A stretch of DNA of 64,000 bases from MWEI01 sp964600235 (GCA_964600235.1 CAZRIV010000009.1:62001-126000); one strand, 5' to 3'; numbered from the stretch's first letter, positions 53,893 to 63,391 are shown. Numbers and translations are program-made. The notes: generated from the sequence alone by a model not told the origin.

Positions 53893-54690
53893 CTATGCAT
53901 CGTGCGACTTTAGACGCCAGCCCACGAGCATGAGCCCTGCAACGATCATGAACAAGCACAAGGCCTGCCCCATGGTGAAAGACCCCAGGATAAAACCGAT
54001 CTGGGGATCCGGTTCCCTGAAAAACTCCAGGCAGAAGCGAAAGATGCCGTAACAGGCAAGGAAGATGCCGAAGAGGACCCCGTGGCCGCTGACCTTCCTG
54101 CTCGCCAGATACAGGATGATGAAGAGGAGGAGGCCCTCACAGAGTGCCTCATAAATCTGGGAAGGGTGCCTCGGCAAGGGTCCCCCGCCAGGGAACACCA
54201 TACCCCAGGGTGCATCGGTGACCCGCCCATACAGTTCGGCATTGATGAAATTTCCCATGCGCCCGAAAAACAGACCCGGTGTCGCACCGATAGCCCCAAG
54301 GTCGGTAAGCATGAGCAAGGGCTTTTTACGGGACACGGAGAATATCCATCCCGTGACGATGAGTCCGATCATGCCGCCGTGGAATGACATGCCGCCTTCC
54401 CATACAGCAAGAAATTTTATCGGGTTGGCAAGGTAGTGTGCAGGGTTGTAGATGAGGCAGTACCCGATCCTGGCCCCAATAACCAGACCGAGTATGCAGT
54501 AGGTGATGAGGTCCTCGACATCTTCCTTTGTCATGGGCAGCTTCCGGCGTTTGCAATAATCCATTATGACAAAGTACGACACGATGAAGCCGATGATGTA
54601 CATGAGACCATACCATCTGAGCTGCAAAGGACCCAGGTGGATAAGCACCGGATCGATCTGGGGATATGTCATGGATCTAGGTGTTCTCAT
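53893..54690 (-). CDS. lgt: Prolipoprotein diacylglyceryl transferase
   Basis: 265-residue seven-helix inner-membrane enzyme that attaches diacylglycerol to the lipobox Cys of prolipoproteins such as the TatT-like protein. The Lgt signature GRMGNFINAELYGRVTDAPW is intact, with LRWYGLMYIIGF at the N-terminus, VWEGGMSFHGGMIG and RHPSQIYEALCEG. ATG 54690 has a weak AGG; ATG 54672 (MTYPQIDP) is the alternative. It is transcribed leftwards and may share a transcript with the adenylate cyclase gene that follows after 16 nt. Confidence 0.96.
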   Translation of the reverse strand: MRTPRSMTYPQIDPVLIHLGPLQLRWYGLMYIIGFIVSYFVIMDYCKRRKLPMTKEDVEDLITYCILGLVIGARIGYCLIYNPAHYLANPIKFLAVWEGGMSFHGGMIGLIVTGWIFSVSRKKPLLMLTDLGAIGATPGLFFGRMGNFINAELYGRVTDAPWGMVFPGGGPLPRHPSQIYEALCEGLLLFIILYLASRKVSGHGVLFGIFLACYGIFRFCLEFFREPDPQIGFILGSFTMGQALCLFMIVAGLMLVGWRLKSHDA

Positions 54691-54792
54691 ATCTTGCCTG
54701 TATTAGTCAAGGACCTAGGACCTTCGGCAAGCCGGCCGGATTGTGTCGACACGGTTTATACATCTTCCCTTCGAGGAAGACGAAAAAAGGTC

Positions 54793-54847
54793 CTGCCCGG
54801 CCTATCTTCTATAATTATCTATCTTTTTTAGATAATTTCTCGGGCAG
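54793..54847. promoter_or_regulatory. Nested inverted repeat upstream of carD
   Basis: Outer CTGCCCG (54793-54799)/CGGGCAG (54841-54847) encloses inner AATTATCTA (54813-54821)/TAGATAATT (54829-54837) with a TC-T5 loop. It ends 3 bp before the -35 of the carD promoter. Could be a regulatory site for carD or the terminator of an upstream antisense transcript; function unknown. Confidence 0.45.
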
Positions 54848-54849
54848 CC

Positions 54850-54878
54850 TTGACTAAATCCTACTGAATTGCTATTGT
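54850..54878 (+). promoter_or_regulatory. Promoter of the carD operon
   Basis: TTGACT at 54850-54855, 17-bp spacer, TATTGT at 54873-54878, about 27 nt before the ATG at 54906. 5/6 and 4/6 to consensus. Confidence 0.65.
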
Positions 54879-54905
54879 TGGCACTACAGGAAAGGGAAAT
54901 TACTC

Positions 54906-55409
54906 ATGTTTAAAGTCGGAGATATAGTCGTTTATCCAGCGCATGGGGTTGCTGAAGTCGAATCTGTGGAGGAGAGGGATATCTCGGGCAAAAGCATGTC
55001 TTTTATTATTCTGAAGGTCCTCGACACCCAGATGACTGTCATGGTCCCGGTAGCGAACGTAAAAAATGTAGGAATCAGAGAACTTATCAAGAACAAGGGG
55101 ATAGACCAGGTTATTGATATCCTCAAGCAGAGATCCGTTCACGTGGACAACCAGACATGGAACCGCAGGTACCGGGAGTACATGGAAAAGATCAAGAGCG
55201 GTTCTGCATTTGAAATCGCCGAGGTGCTTAGGGACCTCAATATCCTCAAGCGGGGCAAAGAACTGTCTTTCGGTGAAAGAAAGATGTACGACACGGCGAA
55301 GAATCTTTTAGTGAACGAGATATCCATATCTAAAAAAGTTGATAAAAAAGATGCTGAAATGATGATCCTTTCCGCCATGGGGAAGATCGATGCGGCATCA
55401 TCTTCCTGA
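54906..55409 (+). CDS. carD: CarD-family transcription regulator
   Basis: 167-residue RNA-polymerase-binding regulator. The N-terminal Tudor-like RNAP interaction domain is MFKVGDIVVYPAHGVAEVES, with VMVPVANVKNVGIREL; the C-terminal helical DNA-binding domain has the WNRRYREYMEKIKSG and DLNILKRGKELSFGERKMYD motifs. CarD/CdnL stabilise open promoters of stable-RNA and housekeeping genes. Length matches the family. It heads the operon carD - PIN/TRAM - ispD - ispF, starts just after its own promoter and is followed by the PIN gene after 18 nt. Confidence 0.95.
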   Translation: MFKVGDIVVYPAHGVAEVESVEERDISGKSMSFIILKVLDTQMTVMVPVANVKNVGIRELIKNKGIDQVIDILKQRSVHVDNQTWNRRYREYMEKIKSGSAFEIAEVLRDLNILKRGKELSFGERKMYDTAKNLLVNEISISKKVDKKDAEMMILSAMGKIDAASSS

Positions 55410-55427
55410 ACAGGATAGGGAATTTCT

Positions 55428-56414
55428 ATGAAATGGTTGTTGCGAATACTTATCGCCCTGGTGGTTTTCTATGGCTCGTTCCAGTACTCGATCGAACAGA
55501 TGGGCGGGGGAATCTGGAGCATTATCCTGCCCCTGATCGCCGAGATGTGCCTTGTTGCCATCTTCATCGGGGAGTCCAAGGGCTTCAGGCTCCATCCCAT
55601 GGCTTATGCAGGAGGCCTGCTGGGGACGATTCTCGGACTCATCATCGGCAGCCTCTTCGGCTATGTGCTTATCGGGATCAATGCGAGCGGGATCTACCTC
55701 TTCATCCTCATCAACACCCTGTTCGCCTACCTGGGTTACACCGTGGGACTTGCCTGGGGCAAAGAAATCGGATCCATGCCCATATTCCACCAGAAGGCCA
55801 AAGGCGAGAGCACCAGGTTGAAGATCCTCGATACGAGCGTCATCATCGACGGGAGGATCTCGGATATATCCGATGCCGGCTTCATCGAAGGGACCTTGAT
55901 CGCGCCACAGTTTATCCTGAATGAACTCCAGCATATAGCTGATTCATCAGACCCCCTCAAGAGGGCCCGTGGCCGGCGCGGCCTGGATATCCTCAACAAA
56001 CTCCAGAAAAGCCAGAACGCCAAGATCGAGGTCATGGAGATCGACTTTCCCAAGATCAAGGAGGTCGATTCCAAGCTCATTGCCCTGGCCAGAGAGCTGG
56101 GTGCGGACATCCTCACCAATGACTTCAACCTGAACAAGATAGCCCAGATCCAGGGCGTAAGTGTCCTGAACATCAATCAACTGGCAAATGCCGTCAAACC
56201 CATCGTTCTGCCGGGGGAGAGCATGTCGGTCCTGATAACAAGGCAGGGCAAGGAGCGCGGGCAGGGCGTGGCATACCTTGACGACGGGACCATGGTGGTG
56301 GTGGAACAGGGGGAAGCCCTCCTGAACCAGAGCGTGGATGTGGTTGTAACCTCCATCCTCCAGACACCTGCAGGGCGGATGATCTTCGCAGCCCCGAAGA
56401 GCAATGGCTTTTAG
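55428..56414 (+). CDS. Membrane PIN-TRAM domain protein (YacL-like)
   Basis: 328-residue protein with about four N-terminal helices (residues 1-115), a PIN nuclease domain (LKILDTSVIIDGRISDI, then FILNELQHIAD, RRGLDIL, and LGADILTNDFNLNKIAQ) and a C-terminal TRAM domain (VLITRQGKERGQGVAYLDDG, MVVVEQG). The Asp residues of a PIN active site are present. The same gene neighbours ispD in Bacillus and many other bacteria; the biological target RNA is unknown. It overlaps ispD by 11 nt, so coupled translation is expected. Confidence 0.92.
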   Translation: MKWLLRILIALVVFYGSFQYSIEQMGGGIWSIILPLIAEMCLVAIFIGESKGFRLHPMAYAGGLLGTILGLIIGSLFGYVLIGINASGIYLFILINTLFAYLGYTVGLAWGKEIGSMPIFHQKAKGESTRLKILDTSVIIDGRISDISDAGFIEGTLIAPQFILNELQHIADSSDPLKRARGRRGLDILNKLQKSQNAKIEVMEIDFPKIKEVDSKLIALARELGADILTNDFNLNKIAQIQGVSVLNINQLANAVKPIVLPGESMSVLITRQGKERGQGVAYLDDGTMVVVEQGEALLNQSVDVVVTSILQTPAGRMIFAAPKSNGF

Positions 56415-57078
56415 CGCGGTCATCGTAGCCGGCGGCAGCGGAGAGAGGTTCGGACGGAAAAAACAGTTTCTCGATCTCCACGGGACCCCTGTCCTGAAAC
56501 GGGCGGTCGATTCCTTCGATGCCCATCATGCAGTCGAGCGGCTCATCGTGGTTGTGCCTGAAGAAGATATCCAGGAGACCCGCGCTATCCTCAGTGGTGT
56601 GGAAAAGACGCTTGTCGTGACCAGGGGGGGCAAAACGCGTCGGGAATCGGTCATGAACGGACTTCAATGCGCGCACGAAAGCCCGGCCGTTCTCATTCAT
56701 GACGGGGTGCGGCCTTTTATCACGCAGGATCTTATTGAGAGGGTGATTGAAGGCCTTTTAGGTGTGGACGGGTGCATACCGGCCTTGGAGGTGACGGATA
56801 CCCTCAAGGAAGTACGTTCAGGCGTGGTAATGAGGACCATACCCCGGCACGGCCTGTACCAGGTCCAGACCCCCCAGGCCTTTGTGACGCATACGCTGAT
56901 TCAGGCCCACGAGAATGCTGCAAAGGACGCAGAGTTCACCGATGACAGCTCACTGCTGGAGGCGTATGGAAAGGCAGTGAGGATCGTCGAGGGCGACCCC
57001 TACAATATGAAGATAACCTTCAAGAACGATATCCTCCTGGCAGAGGCGGTTCTGAGATGTCATACCGGGTTGGCATAG
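56404..57078 (+). CDS. ispD: 2-C-methyl-D-erythritol 4-phosphate cytidylyltransferase
   Basis: 224-residue third enzyme of the MEP isoprenoid pathway, making CDP-methylerythritol from MEP and CTP. CTP-binding loop VAGGSGERFGRKKQF, catalytic Lys/Arg region RGGKTRRESVMNGL, substrate motif IHDGVRPFIT, and QVQTPQAF and FTDDSSLLEA are present. It overlaps the upstream PIN gene by 11 nt and ispF by 22 nt, a tight arrangement seen in many genomes and in some as a fused IspDF. Confidence 0.97.
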   Translation: MAFSAVIVAGGSGERFGRKKQFLDLHGTPVLKRAVDSFDAHHAVERLIVVVPEEDIQETRAILSGVEKTLVVTRGGKTRRESVMNGLQCAHESPAVLIHDGVRPFITQDLIERVIEGLLGVDGCIPALEVTDTLKEVRSGVVMRTIPRHGLYQVQTPQAFVTHTLIQAHENAAKDAEFTDDSSLLEAYGKAVRIVEGDPYNMKITFKNDILLAEAVLRCHTGLA

Positions 57079-57533
57079 GATTCGACATACACGCCCTGGT
57101 TCAGGGAAGGCCCCTGGTCCTCGGGGGTGTGACCATTCCCTATGATAAAGGCCTGCTGGGCCACTCGGATGGTGACGTGATCATACACGCCCTGTGCGAC
57201 TCCATCCTGGGCGCGCTGGCCAGGGGCGACATAGGTGACCTGTACCCGGACACCTCTAAGGAGACCGAGGGCATGAACTCCATGAAGATGCTCAGAGAGA
57301 TCGTGGGCATCGCGGCCCAGACTCATACGCTCGTCAATATCGACATCAACTGCCTGTGTGAGAAGCCCAGGCTGTCGGGCTATCGGGCAGAGATGATCAC
57401 CGCCATCGCAGCTGCAGCCGGGGTCGACCCGTCAGCCGTGTCTGTCAAGTTCCGTACCCACGAGGGCCTCGGGGAGATCGGCGAAGGCAGGGCCATCACC
57501 GCCCAGGCAGTGGTTATGCTGAAAGAACGGTGA
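57057..57533 (+). CDS. ispF: 2-C-methyl-D-erythritol 2,4-cyclodiphosphate synthase
   Basis: 158-residue trimeric zinc enzyme following IspD/IspE in the MEP pathway. GIGFDIHALVQGRPL (zinc Asp and His), LLGHSDGDVIIHALCDSILG (third zinc His and active-site DxH-like), GDIGDLYPDTS and GLGEIGEGRAITAQA are intact and full length. ATG at 57057 lies inside the ispD end (22-nt overlap). Together with ispD it supplies IPP/DMAPP precursors. Confidence 0.97.
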   Translation: MSYRVGIGFDIHALVQGRPLVLGGVTIPYDKGLLGHSDGDVIIHALCDSILGALARGDIGDLYPDTSKETEGMNSMKMLREIVGIAAQTHTLVNIDINCLCEKPRLSGYRAEMITAIAAAAGVDPSAVSVKFRTHEGLGEIGEGRAITAQAVVMLKER

Positions 57534-57702
57534 TTCCTTCGAGGTCTCATACAGCCCTTACCACCCCACAAGGAACAACAGGACCCCCAGGAACAGGTCT
57601 GTCTTGACACACCCGCAAAATCCCTTTATCCGAAGCTCCTCCTGTGCTAACCTGAAATTCCCTTAAACCGGGTACGAACGAGGATGCGCCCAAGGAGAAC
57701 CC

Positions 57703-59136
57703 ATGGAACTGAATGTATTCAACACCCCCTTCAAGAAGAAAAAGCCCTTTGAACCTTTGAACGGCAGCAAGGTCGGCATGTATGTATGCGGCGTCACGGT
57801 CTATGACATGTGCCATATCGGCCATGCACGCTCGCTCATCGTCTTCGACGTCATCTCCCGTTTCTTAAGGAGAAGAGGCTATGCCCTGACGTATGTGCGC
57901 AACTTCACGGACATCGATGACAAGATCATCATGAGGGCCAATACGCTGGGCACCTCATACCGCGAGATAGCGGACAAGTATATCGACGAGTTCAACAAAG
58001 ACATGGATATCCTCAAGGTGAGACCCGCCGACATCGAGCCCAAGGCAACGGATCACATCGGTGACATCATCGAACTGGCACGCACCCTTCAGGACAAGGG
58101 GCTTGCGTACAAGGCCGATGACGGAAGCTTGTATTTCAGCGTTTCGAAATTCAAGAGCTACGGCAGCCTCAGCGGGAGAAAAACCGAAGATATGATAGCC
58201 GGCGCCCGGGTGGACATCGAGGAACTGAAGAGAGACCCCCTCGACTTTGCCCTCTGGAAGCGGAGCAAGGAAGGCGAACCCTGGTGGGACAGCCCCTGGT
58301 CCAAGGGCAGGCCGGGCTGGCATATCGAGTGCTCGGCCATGAGCACCCGCTTTCTTGGCCCTACCCTTGACATCCATGGTGGAGGCAGGGACCTCATCTT
58401 CCCCCACCACGAGAACGAGATCGCCCAGTCCGAAGGGGCTTATGGGGTCCCCTATGTACGGCACTGGATACACAACGGCTTCGTGACGGTGAACGGGGAA
58501 AAGATGAGCAAGTCCCTGGGCAACTTCATGACCATCCGGGAGCTCACCAGGGACGTGCATCCCGAGGTGCTCAGGCTGCTCCTCATCTCACACCACTACC
58601 GGAGCCCCATCGACTTCTCCCGCGATGCGGTCAACACCTCCAGGCATGCCATGGTACGTTTCTACGAGATGCTGGACAGGGTGAACCTGGCGCCTTTAAC
58701 CGGCCGCGACTCTCGTCTTGAAACGCTCATCAGCGCCTTCAATACACAGATCGACGAGGCCATGAGCGACGACTTCAATACGGCAAAGGCCATCGCATCC
58801 CTGCACGACCTGACTACGGAGATCAACCGCACCCTGGATCAGAACCCGGGCCTGTCGGCCGGCGACAAGGCAGGCATAGCCGAAATCACAGAAGAGATCA
58901 GGGAGATCTTCGGTCTCCTCACCGAAGAGCCTTCCGTCTTCCTCGAATCCATGAAACGCGGCAGCGTGCAGGTGACCGGGCTGAACGAACAGGAGATCAG
59001 GGGTCTCATTGATGAACGAAACCTGGCCAGGAAGGCAAAGGATTTCAAGAGGTCCGACGAGATCAGGGACCTGCTCAAGTCAAAGGGCATTCAGCTCAAG
59101 GACACCCCTGAAGGCACCCTCTGGGAGAAGATCTGA
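57703..59136 (+). CDS. cysS: Cysteinyl-tRNA synthetase
   Basis: 477-residue class I synthetase charging tRNA-Cys. Zinc/HIGH region VGMYVCGVTVYDMCHIGHAR, RNFTDIDDKII, the zinc-ligand WHIECSAMSTRFLG and HGGGRDLIFPHHENE, and signature KMSKSLGNF. The C-terminal anticodon part ends DTPEGTLWEKI. It starts at ATG 57703 after AAGGAGAA. It follows ispF by about 170 nt on the same strand and is followed closely by uvrB; the same order ispD-ispF-cysS occurs in Firmicutes. Confidence 0.97.
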   Translation: MELNVFNTPFKKKKPFEPLNGSKVGMYVCGVTVYDMCHIGHARSLIVFDVISRFLRRRGYALTYVRNFTDIDDKIIMRANTLGTSYREIADKYIDEFNKDMDILKVRPADIEPKATDHIGDIIELARTLQDKGLAYKADDGSLYFSVSKFKSYGSLSGRKTEDMIAGARVDIEELKRDPLDFALWKRSKEGEPWWDSPWSKGRPGWHIECSAMSTRFLGPTLDIHGGGRDLIFPHHENEIAQSEGAYGVPYVRHWIHNGFVTVNGEKMSKSLGNFMTIRELTRDVHPEVLRLLLISHHYRSPIDFSRDAVNTSRHAMVRFYEMLDRVNLAPLTGRDSRLETLISAFNTQIDEAMSDDFNTAKAIASLHDLTTEINRTLDQNPGLSAGDKAGIAEITEEIREIFGLLTEEPSVFLESMKRGSVQVTGLNEQEIRGLIDERNLARKAKDFKRSDEIRDLLKSKGIQLKDTPEGTLWEKI

Positions 59137-59145
59137 TAAGCCCCC

Positions 59146-61140
59146 ATGGCATATAAGCTCGTCTCGCCCTTCAGTCCCCAGGGAGACCAACCCCAGGCTA
59201 TAGAAGCCCTCTGCGAGGGTATTGAGCAGGGAAAACGCGACCAGGTGCTGCTTGGTGTCACCGGTTCCGGCAAGACCTTCACCATGGCCTGCGTCATCGA
59301 GAAGACCCTCAGGCCGGCCCTGGTGATCGCGCCCAACAAGATCCTGGCAGCCCAGCTCTATGGGGAATTCCGGGAGCTCTTCCCCGAGAACTCGGTGGAG
59401 TATTTCATCAGCTACTACGACTATTACCAGCCCGAGGCCTATGTGCCGTCGCGGGACCTGTACATCGAGAAGGACTCTTCCATCAACGAGGACATAGACA
59501 AACTCAGGCACAGGGCCACCCGGGCCCTTTTCGAGCAGCAGGAGTGCATCATCGTGGCCTCGGTGTCCTGCATCTACGGCCTGGGCTCCCCCGAGGCCTA
59601 CCAGGGCATGCTCCTCTACCTGGAAGAAGGCCGGGCCATGGGCAGGGACGAGATCCTGAAAAAGCTCGTGGAGATCCAGTACGAGCGCAACGACCTTGAT
59701 TTTCACCGCGGGACCTTCCGGGTGAGGGGCGATGTCATCGAAGTGTTCCCGGTGCACGAGGACGAGACGGCTGTCCGCATCGAGCTGTTCGGGGACGATA
59801 TCGAAGCCCTCTGGCAGATCGATGCCATCCGGAACAAAAAGATCAGGCGGATAGGACACATCCCCATCTACCCTGCCTCCCACTACGTTACGCCGAGGTC
59901 CATCCTGCTTGGTGCCATCGATGCCATCCAGGAAGAGCTGAAGGAGAGGGTTGCCTTTTACCGGGACCAAGGCCGACTCATCGAGGCCCAGCGCATTGAG
60001 GAGAGGACCAGGTACGACCTGGAGATGCTCCAGGAGACAGGGAGCTGCAAGGGGATCGAGAACTATTCAAGGCACCTCACGGGCCGCAAAGCCGGCGAGG
60101 CCCCCCCTACCCTCATGGACTACCTGCCCAAGAACTCCATCGTGTTCCTGGACGAGTCGCATGTGGGCGTGCCCCAGCTCATCGGCATGTACCGCGGGGA
60201 CCATTCGAGAAAGTCGACCCTGGTGGAATACGGGTTCAGGCTGCCTTCGGCCCTGGACAACCGGCCGCTTCGGTTCGATGAATTCAACCGCATCGTCAAT
60301 TCAATCGTCTACGTTTCAGCCACCCCAGGCGACTATGAGGTGAACCAGGCCAAGGGAGAGGTGGTGGAGCAGGTGGTGAGGCCAACAGGCCTGCTGGATC
60401 CGCTCATAGATATCAGGCCGGCTACGGGCCAGGTGGACGACCTCTACCGGGAGATAAGAAAGACCGTGGATAAAGGGGGACGTGTCCTCGTGACCACCCT
60501 GACCAAGAGGATGTCCGAAGAGCTCACTGAATACTTTCAGGGCCTTGACATCAAGGTGAAATACATGCACTCGGATATTGACACCATCGAGAGGATCGAG
60601 ACCGTCAAGGGCCTGAGGGAAGGCACCTTCGACGTCCTGGTGGGGATCAACCTCCTGCGTGAGGGGCTCGACATCCCGGAGGTGACCCTGGTAGCCATCC
60701 TGGACGCCGACAAGGAAGGCTTTCTCCGTTCCGAGCGGTCCCTTATCCAGACCGCAGGCAGGGCAGCCAGGAACATCGACGGGCGTGTGATCATGTATGC
60801 CGACACGAAAACCAGGTCCATCGACAAGGCATACTCCGAGACCATGAGGAGGAGGCTCAAACAGGAGGAGTATAACAAGGCAAACAACATTACGCCCAGG
60901 AGCATCAAGAAAAATATCCGGGATATCCTGGCATCCATTTATGAGCGTGATTACCCTGACATCTCGGCACAGATCAAGACATCCATGGGTACCATTGAAA
61001 TCAGGAAGGTCAAGGATACGATCCATGACCTTGAAAAAAAGATGATGAAGGCGGCTAAGGACCTGCGCTTTGAAGAAGCGGCACAGATCAGGGATGAGAT
61101 AAAAAGGCTCAAAAGGATACACCTGGCGGTGGGGGGATGA
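59146..61140 (+). CDS. uvrB: Excinuclease ABC subunit B
   Basis: 664-residue helicase-like subunit of the UvrABC nucleotide-excision repair system. Walker A GVTGSGKTFTMA, beta-hairpin YYDYYQPEAYVPSRD, helicase motif VFLDESHVGVPQLIG, STLVEYGFRLPSALDNRPL, motif V/VI GINLLREGLDIPEV and TAGRAARNIDGRVIMYAD, and a C-terminal UVR motif DLEKKMMKAAKDLRFEEAAQ that contacts UvrC. Full length. It begins 9 nt after cysS and its stop overlaps the next gene in an ATGA arrangement. Confidence 0.97.
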   Translation: MAYKLVSPFSPQGDQPQAIEALCEGIEQGKRDQVLLGVTGSGKTFTMACVIEKTLRPALVIAPNKILAAQLYGEFRELFPENSVEYFISYYDYYQPEAYVPSRDLYIEKDSSINEDIDKLRHRATRALFEQQECIIVASVSCIYGLGSPEAYQGMLLYLEEGRAMGRDEILKKLVEIQYERNDLDFHRGTFRVRGDVIEVFPVHEDETAVRIELFGDDIEALWQIDAIRNKKIRRIGHIPIYPASHYVTPRSILLGAIDAIQEELKERVAFYRDQGRLIEAQRIEERTRYDLEMLQETGSCKGIENYSRHLTGRKAGEAPPTLMDYLPKNSIVFLDESHVGVPQLIGMYRGDHSRKSTLVEYGFRLPSALDNRPLRFDEFNRIVNSIVYVSATPGDYEVNQAKGEVVEQVVRPTGLLDPLIDIRPATGQVDDLYREIRKTVDKGGRVLVTTLTKRMSEELTEYFQGLDIKVKYMHSDIDTIERIETVKGLREGTFDVLVGINLLREGLDIPEVTLVAILDADKEGFLRSERSLIQTAGRAARNIDGRVIMYADTKTRSIDKAYSETMRRRLKQEEYNKANNITPRSIKKNIRDILASIYERDYPDISAQIKTSMGTIEIRKVKDTIHDLEKKMMKAAKDLRFEEAAQIRDEIKRLKRIHLAVGG

Positions 61141-61853
61141 ACGTGATATCCGATATGGAGCCCCTGGGCTATGTCATACGCAGGCAAGACAACCTCACCC
61201 TCATCTACAGGCCTGCCCTGGCTCAGCTGTGGGACCTGGCCCGGACCAAAGGGCCTATGGGTGAACCCACAACCCTGACCGGGAGATCCCCCTTAAGATT
61301 CATCGAGCCGGATATGGTGGTGCGGACACTCACTCACGGCGGGTTTTTTAGACTCATAACGGGTAGAAAATTCTTGAGCCCCAACCGGACATTGCGGGAG
61401 CTGAAGGTAAGCTCCTACCTTATATCTCATGGCGTATCTACCCCCGAGCTTCTCGCAGTAAGGCTCATGAAGGAAGGACCGTTTTATTTCATCGATGTCG
61501 TGTCCCGTCTGGTACCTCAGTCCATGGATCTGCTTGTGTACTTCGAAAAAGACCTGCAAGGCGGATCAGAGCTTTTCAAGAAAGCCGGCATGCTCATCAG
61601 GCAAATGCAAGACCTCGGTGTATACCATACAGACCTCCACATAAAGAATCTCCTCCTGGACAGCGCCGGATGCTTGTGGGTACTCGATCTTGACAAGGCA
61701 TACCTGTTCGACTCCCTGCCTAAGTTCATGAAACATATTAATCTCAAACGTTTTGTAAGATCTGTTCAAAAATGGCAGAAGAAAGGGCGGATATCCATCC
61801 CTGCTACATGGCTGGAAAGTCTCATGACCGGGTATGAAAAGAAGGTGAGTTAA
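61137..61853 (+). CDS. Lipopolysaccharide-kinase-like protein (Kdo kinase/WaaP type)
   Basis: 238-residue protein with the kinase-like fold of Kdo/heptose LPS kinases. Conserved: IEPDMVVRTLTHGGFFRLIT (N lobe, Lys/Arg region), RTLRELKVSSYLISHGV, catalytic loop HTDLHIKNLLLD (Asp) and VLDLDKAYLFDSLP (metal Asp). Acts on the cytoplasmic side in lipid A-core assembly if the assignment is right; the acceptor sugar is unknown. The 4-nt ATGA overlap with uvrB indicates translational coupling. Membership suggests an outer membrane. Confidence 0.8.
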   Translation: MNVISDMEPLGYVIRRQDNLTLIYRPALAQLWDLARTKGPMGEPTTLTGRSPLRFIEPDMVVRTLTHGGFFRLITGRKFLSPNRTLRELKVSSYLISHGVSTPELLAVRLMKEGPFYFIDVVSRLVPQSMDLLVYFEKDLQGGSELFKKAGMLIRQMQDLGVYHTDLHIKNLLLDSAGCLWVLDLDKAYLFDSLPKFMKHINLKRFVRSVQKWQKKGRISIPATWLESLMTGYEKKVS

Positions 61854-62162
61854 TTTCTTAATGAAATGTGTTCTTGCCTGCCTGTCTTGCCCCATTGACA
61901 AGCACGACCTTAGCATTGGCTGCAAATTTCCTTGCTTTATTCTCTGCAATCCATGGCTAATATATCATTACCTTGCATTATTGTTATGTTATGTCTAATT
62001 TGCACAGTTATATTATTATGCCATGCCCCTGAAGAAAGAGGTGCATGGTACGGTTTCCTGATGTGAACACCCTGCAAGGCCTTATCTGACCAGTATACTG
62101 GGATATAAGGCAAACCATTCTTTGTTTTAAAGACATAGGGTCAACTGGCAGCAACAGACCCT
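61854..62162. other. Intergenic region without recognised features
   Basis: 309 bp, AT-rich in the middle (61950-62020), between the convergent ends of the LPS-kinase-like gene and the acyltransferase. No strong hairpin, promoter or short gene seen. Confidence 0.5.
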
Positions 62163-62930
62163 TCAGCTCTGCCCGGACAACTCCATCATGGCGACTCTGA
62201 TATCATGCCTGAGGCGGTCCCGCTCATCCACGCTGTAGCGGGAGGCATCAATGGGCTCACCGATATTCACCATGACCCGCTGATTCAGGTGAAACTCGAA
62301 GCTGTCCGGCTTGAGTATCTTCTCCGAGCCCTGGATTCCCACCGGGATAATAACCGCGCCCATCTGCAGGGCGAGCATAATGCCGCCTTTCTTGAAATCA
62401 CCGAGTTTGCCGGTACGCGACCTGGTCCCCTCCGGGGCGACCCAGAGCACAATACCGCTCTCCATCATCTTCCGGGCCTCGTCCAAGTCCTTGAGTGCCT
62501 GGTCGTGGTTGCGACGATCAATGGAGATAAATTCCGAGGCCTTCATGCCCCTACCCCATATGGGGATCTTGAAGAGCTCCTTCTTTGTCAGCATGCGGAT
62601 ACTGCCTGGCAGAGAGACGAAGATAAGGGGGATATCGTAGTGACTGCGATGGTTCGACATGATGATATGGGGCCTGCCCGGGGTTATGGTTACATTATGC
62701 GGGTTTTTCACCTCCCAGGAAGCACCCACAGCCTTCAGGAGAAGCCCTGCCCACCACCTGAGGATGGAGTCGGCGTACTTCCTGTCATAGGTGTTGGTAA
62801 GCCTCATATAGAGGGCATAGATTGAGATTGCCAAGGTTGGAGCAACGGATTTAATCAAGATAGCTGCCTTCTGCAGGACTGATGCCCTCATACCCAATTC
62901 GTTCCCCCTTTTATCCAAAGTAAATGACAT
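62163..62930 (-). CDS. plsC: 1-acyl-sn-glycerol-3-phosphate acyltransferase (PlsC)
   Basis: 255-residue membrane-associated acyltransferase making phosphatidic acid. Catalytic His-x4-Asp in MSNHRSHYDIPLIFV, motif II region KIPIWGRGMKASEFISIDR, motif III WVAPEGTRSRTGKLGDFKKG and motif IV VIIPVGIQGSEK. One N-terminal hydrophobic helix (LIKSVAPTLAISIYALYM). The start is uncertain: ATG 62930, TTG 62897 (GGGGGA 6 nt before) or ATG 62891. Leftward, apparently alone. Confidence 0.92.
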   Translation of the reverse strand: MSFTLDKRGNELGMRASVLQKAAILIKSVAPTLAISIYALYMRLTNTYDRKYADSILRWWAGLLLKAVGASWEVKNPHNVTITPGRPHIIMSNHRSHYDIPLIFVSLPGSIRMLTKKELFKIPIWGRGMKASEFISIDRRNHDQALKDLDEARKMMESGIVLWVAPEGTRSRTGKLGDFKKGGIMLALQMGAVIIPVGIQGSEKILKPDSFEFHLNQRVMVNIGEPIDASRYSVDERDRLRHDIRVAMMELSGQS

Positions 62931-62998
62931 ACCGTAAGGTCAGAGGCGACACAAAAACATGAGTCTGATCCTGATAATCAGGTACCTCCAACACTGAA

Positions 62999-63391
62999 TC
63001 AGTGCTTGCCTCTTTTCTTTTCATTTATCTTCTTCTGCATGAATTCATGTTCTTTTCTCAGATGCTCCACCAGGTCACTGAACTTCCAGGCTATATTCTC
63101 CCGTGTCACCATGGCGAAGATCGGCTTTAACAGGTCAGACTTCTTAACCTCATTCATAACCTTATGGATGGACTGCGCCGGCACATTGAAAAAAAGCAGG
63201 ATTTTTTCTTCCGGATCAAGCGGATCCTCTCCCTTCTTGTCGGAAAAGAGGATTTCATGGACGAGAAGATGGCCCTGTTCAGGATCGATAACCCTTGTTT
63301 CCGGGGCAGAAAGCCCCTCGAGGAACAGATTGAACTTGTCTTTCTCATCGTTGCTGAATCCCCAGAACAGAATCTTTGGACTCGTATCCAT
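62999..63391 (-). CDS. DUF3783-like small cytoplasmic protein
   Basis: 130-residue protein without signal peptide. The start is well supported (GGAG 5 nt before ATG 63391). The N-terminal part has ILFWGFSNDEKDKFNLFL and the C-terminal part KPIFAMVTRENIAWKFSDLV, a pattern I associate with DUF3783; it ends with a Lys-rich tail (MQKKINEKKRGKH). The function of the family is unknown; its proteins are common in syntrophic and Clostridia-like anaerobes. Confidence 0.7.
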   Translation of the reverse strand: MDTSPKILFWGFSNDEKDKFNLFLEGLSAPETRVIDPEQGHLLVHEILFSDKKGEDPLDPEEKILLFFNVPAQSIHKVMNEVKKSDLLKPIFAMVTRENIAWKFSDLVEHLRKEHEFMQKKINEKKRGKH

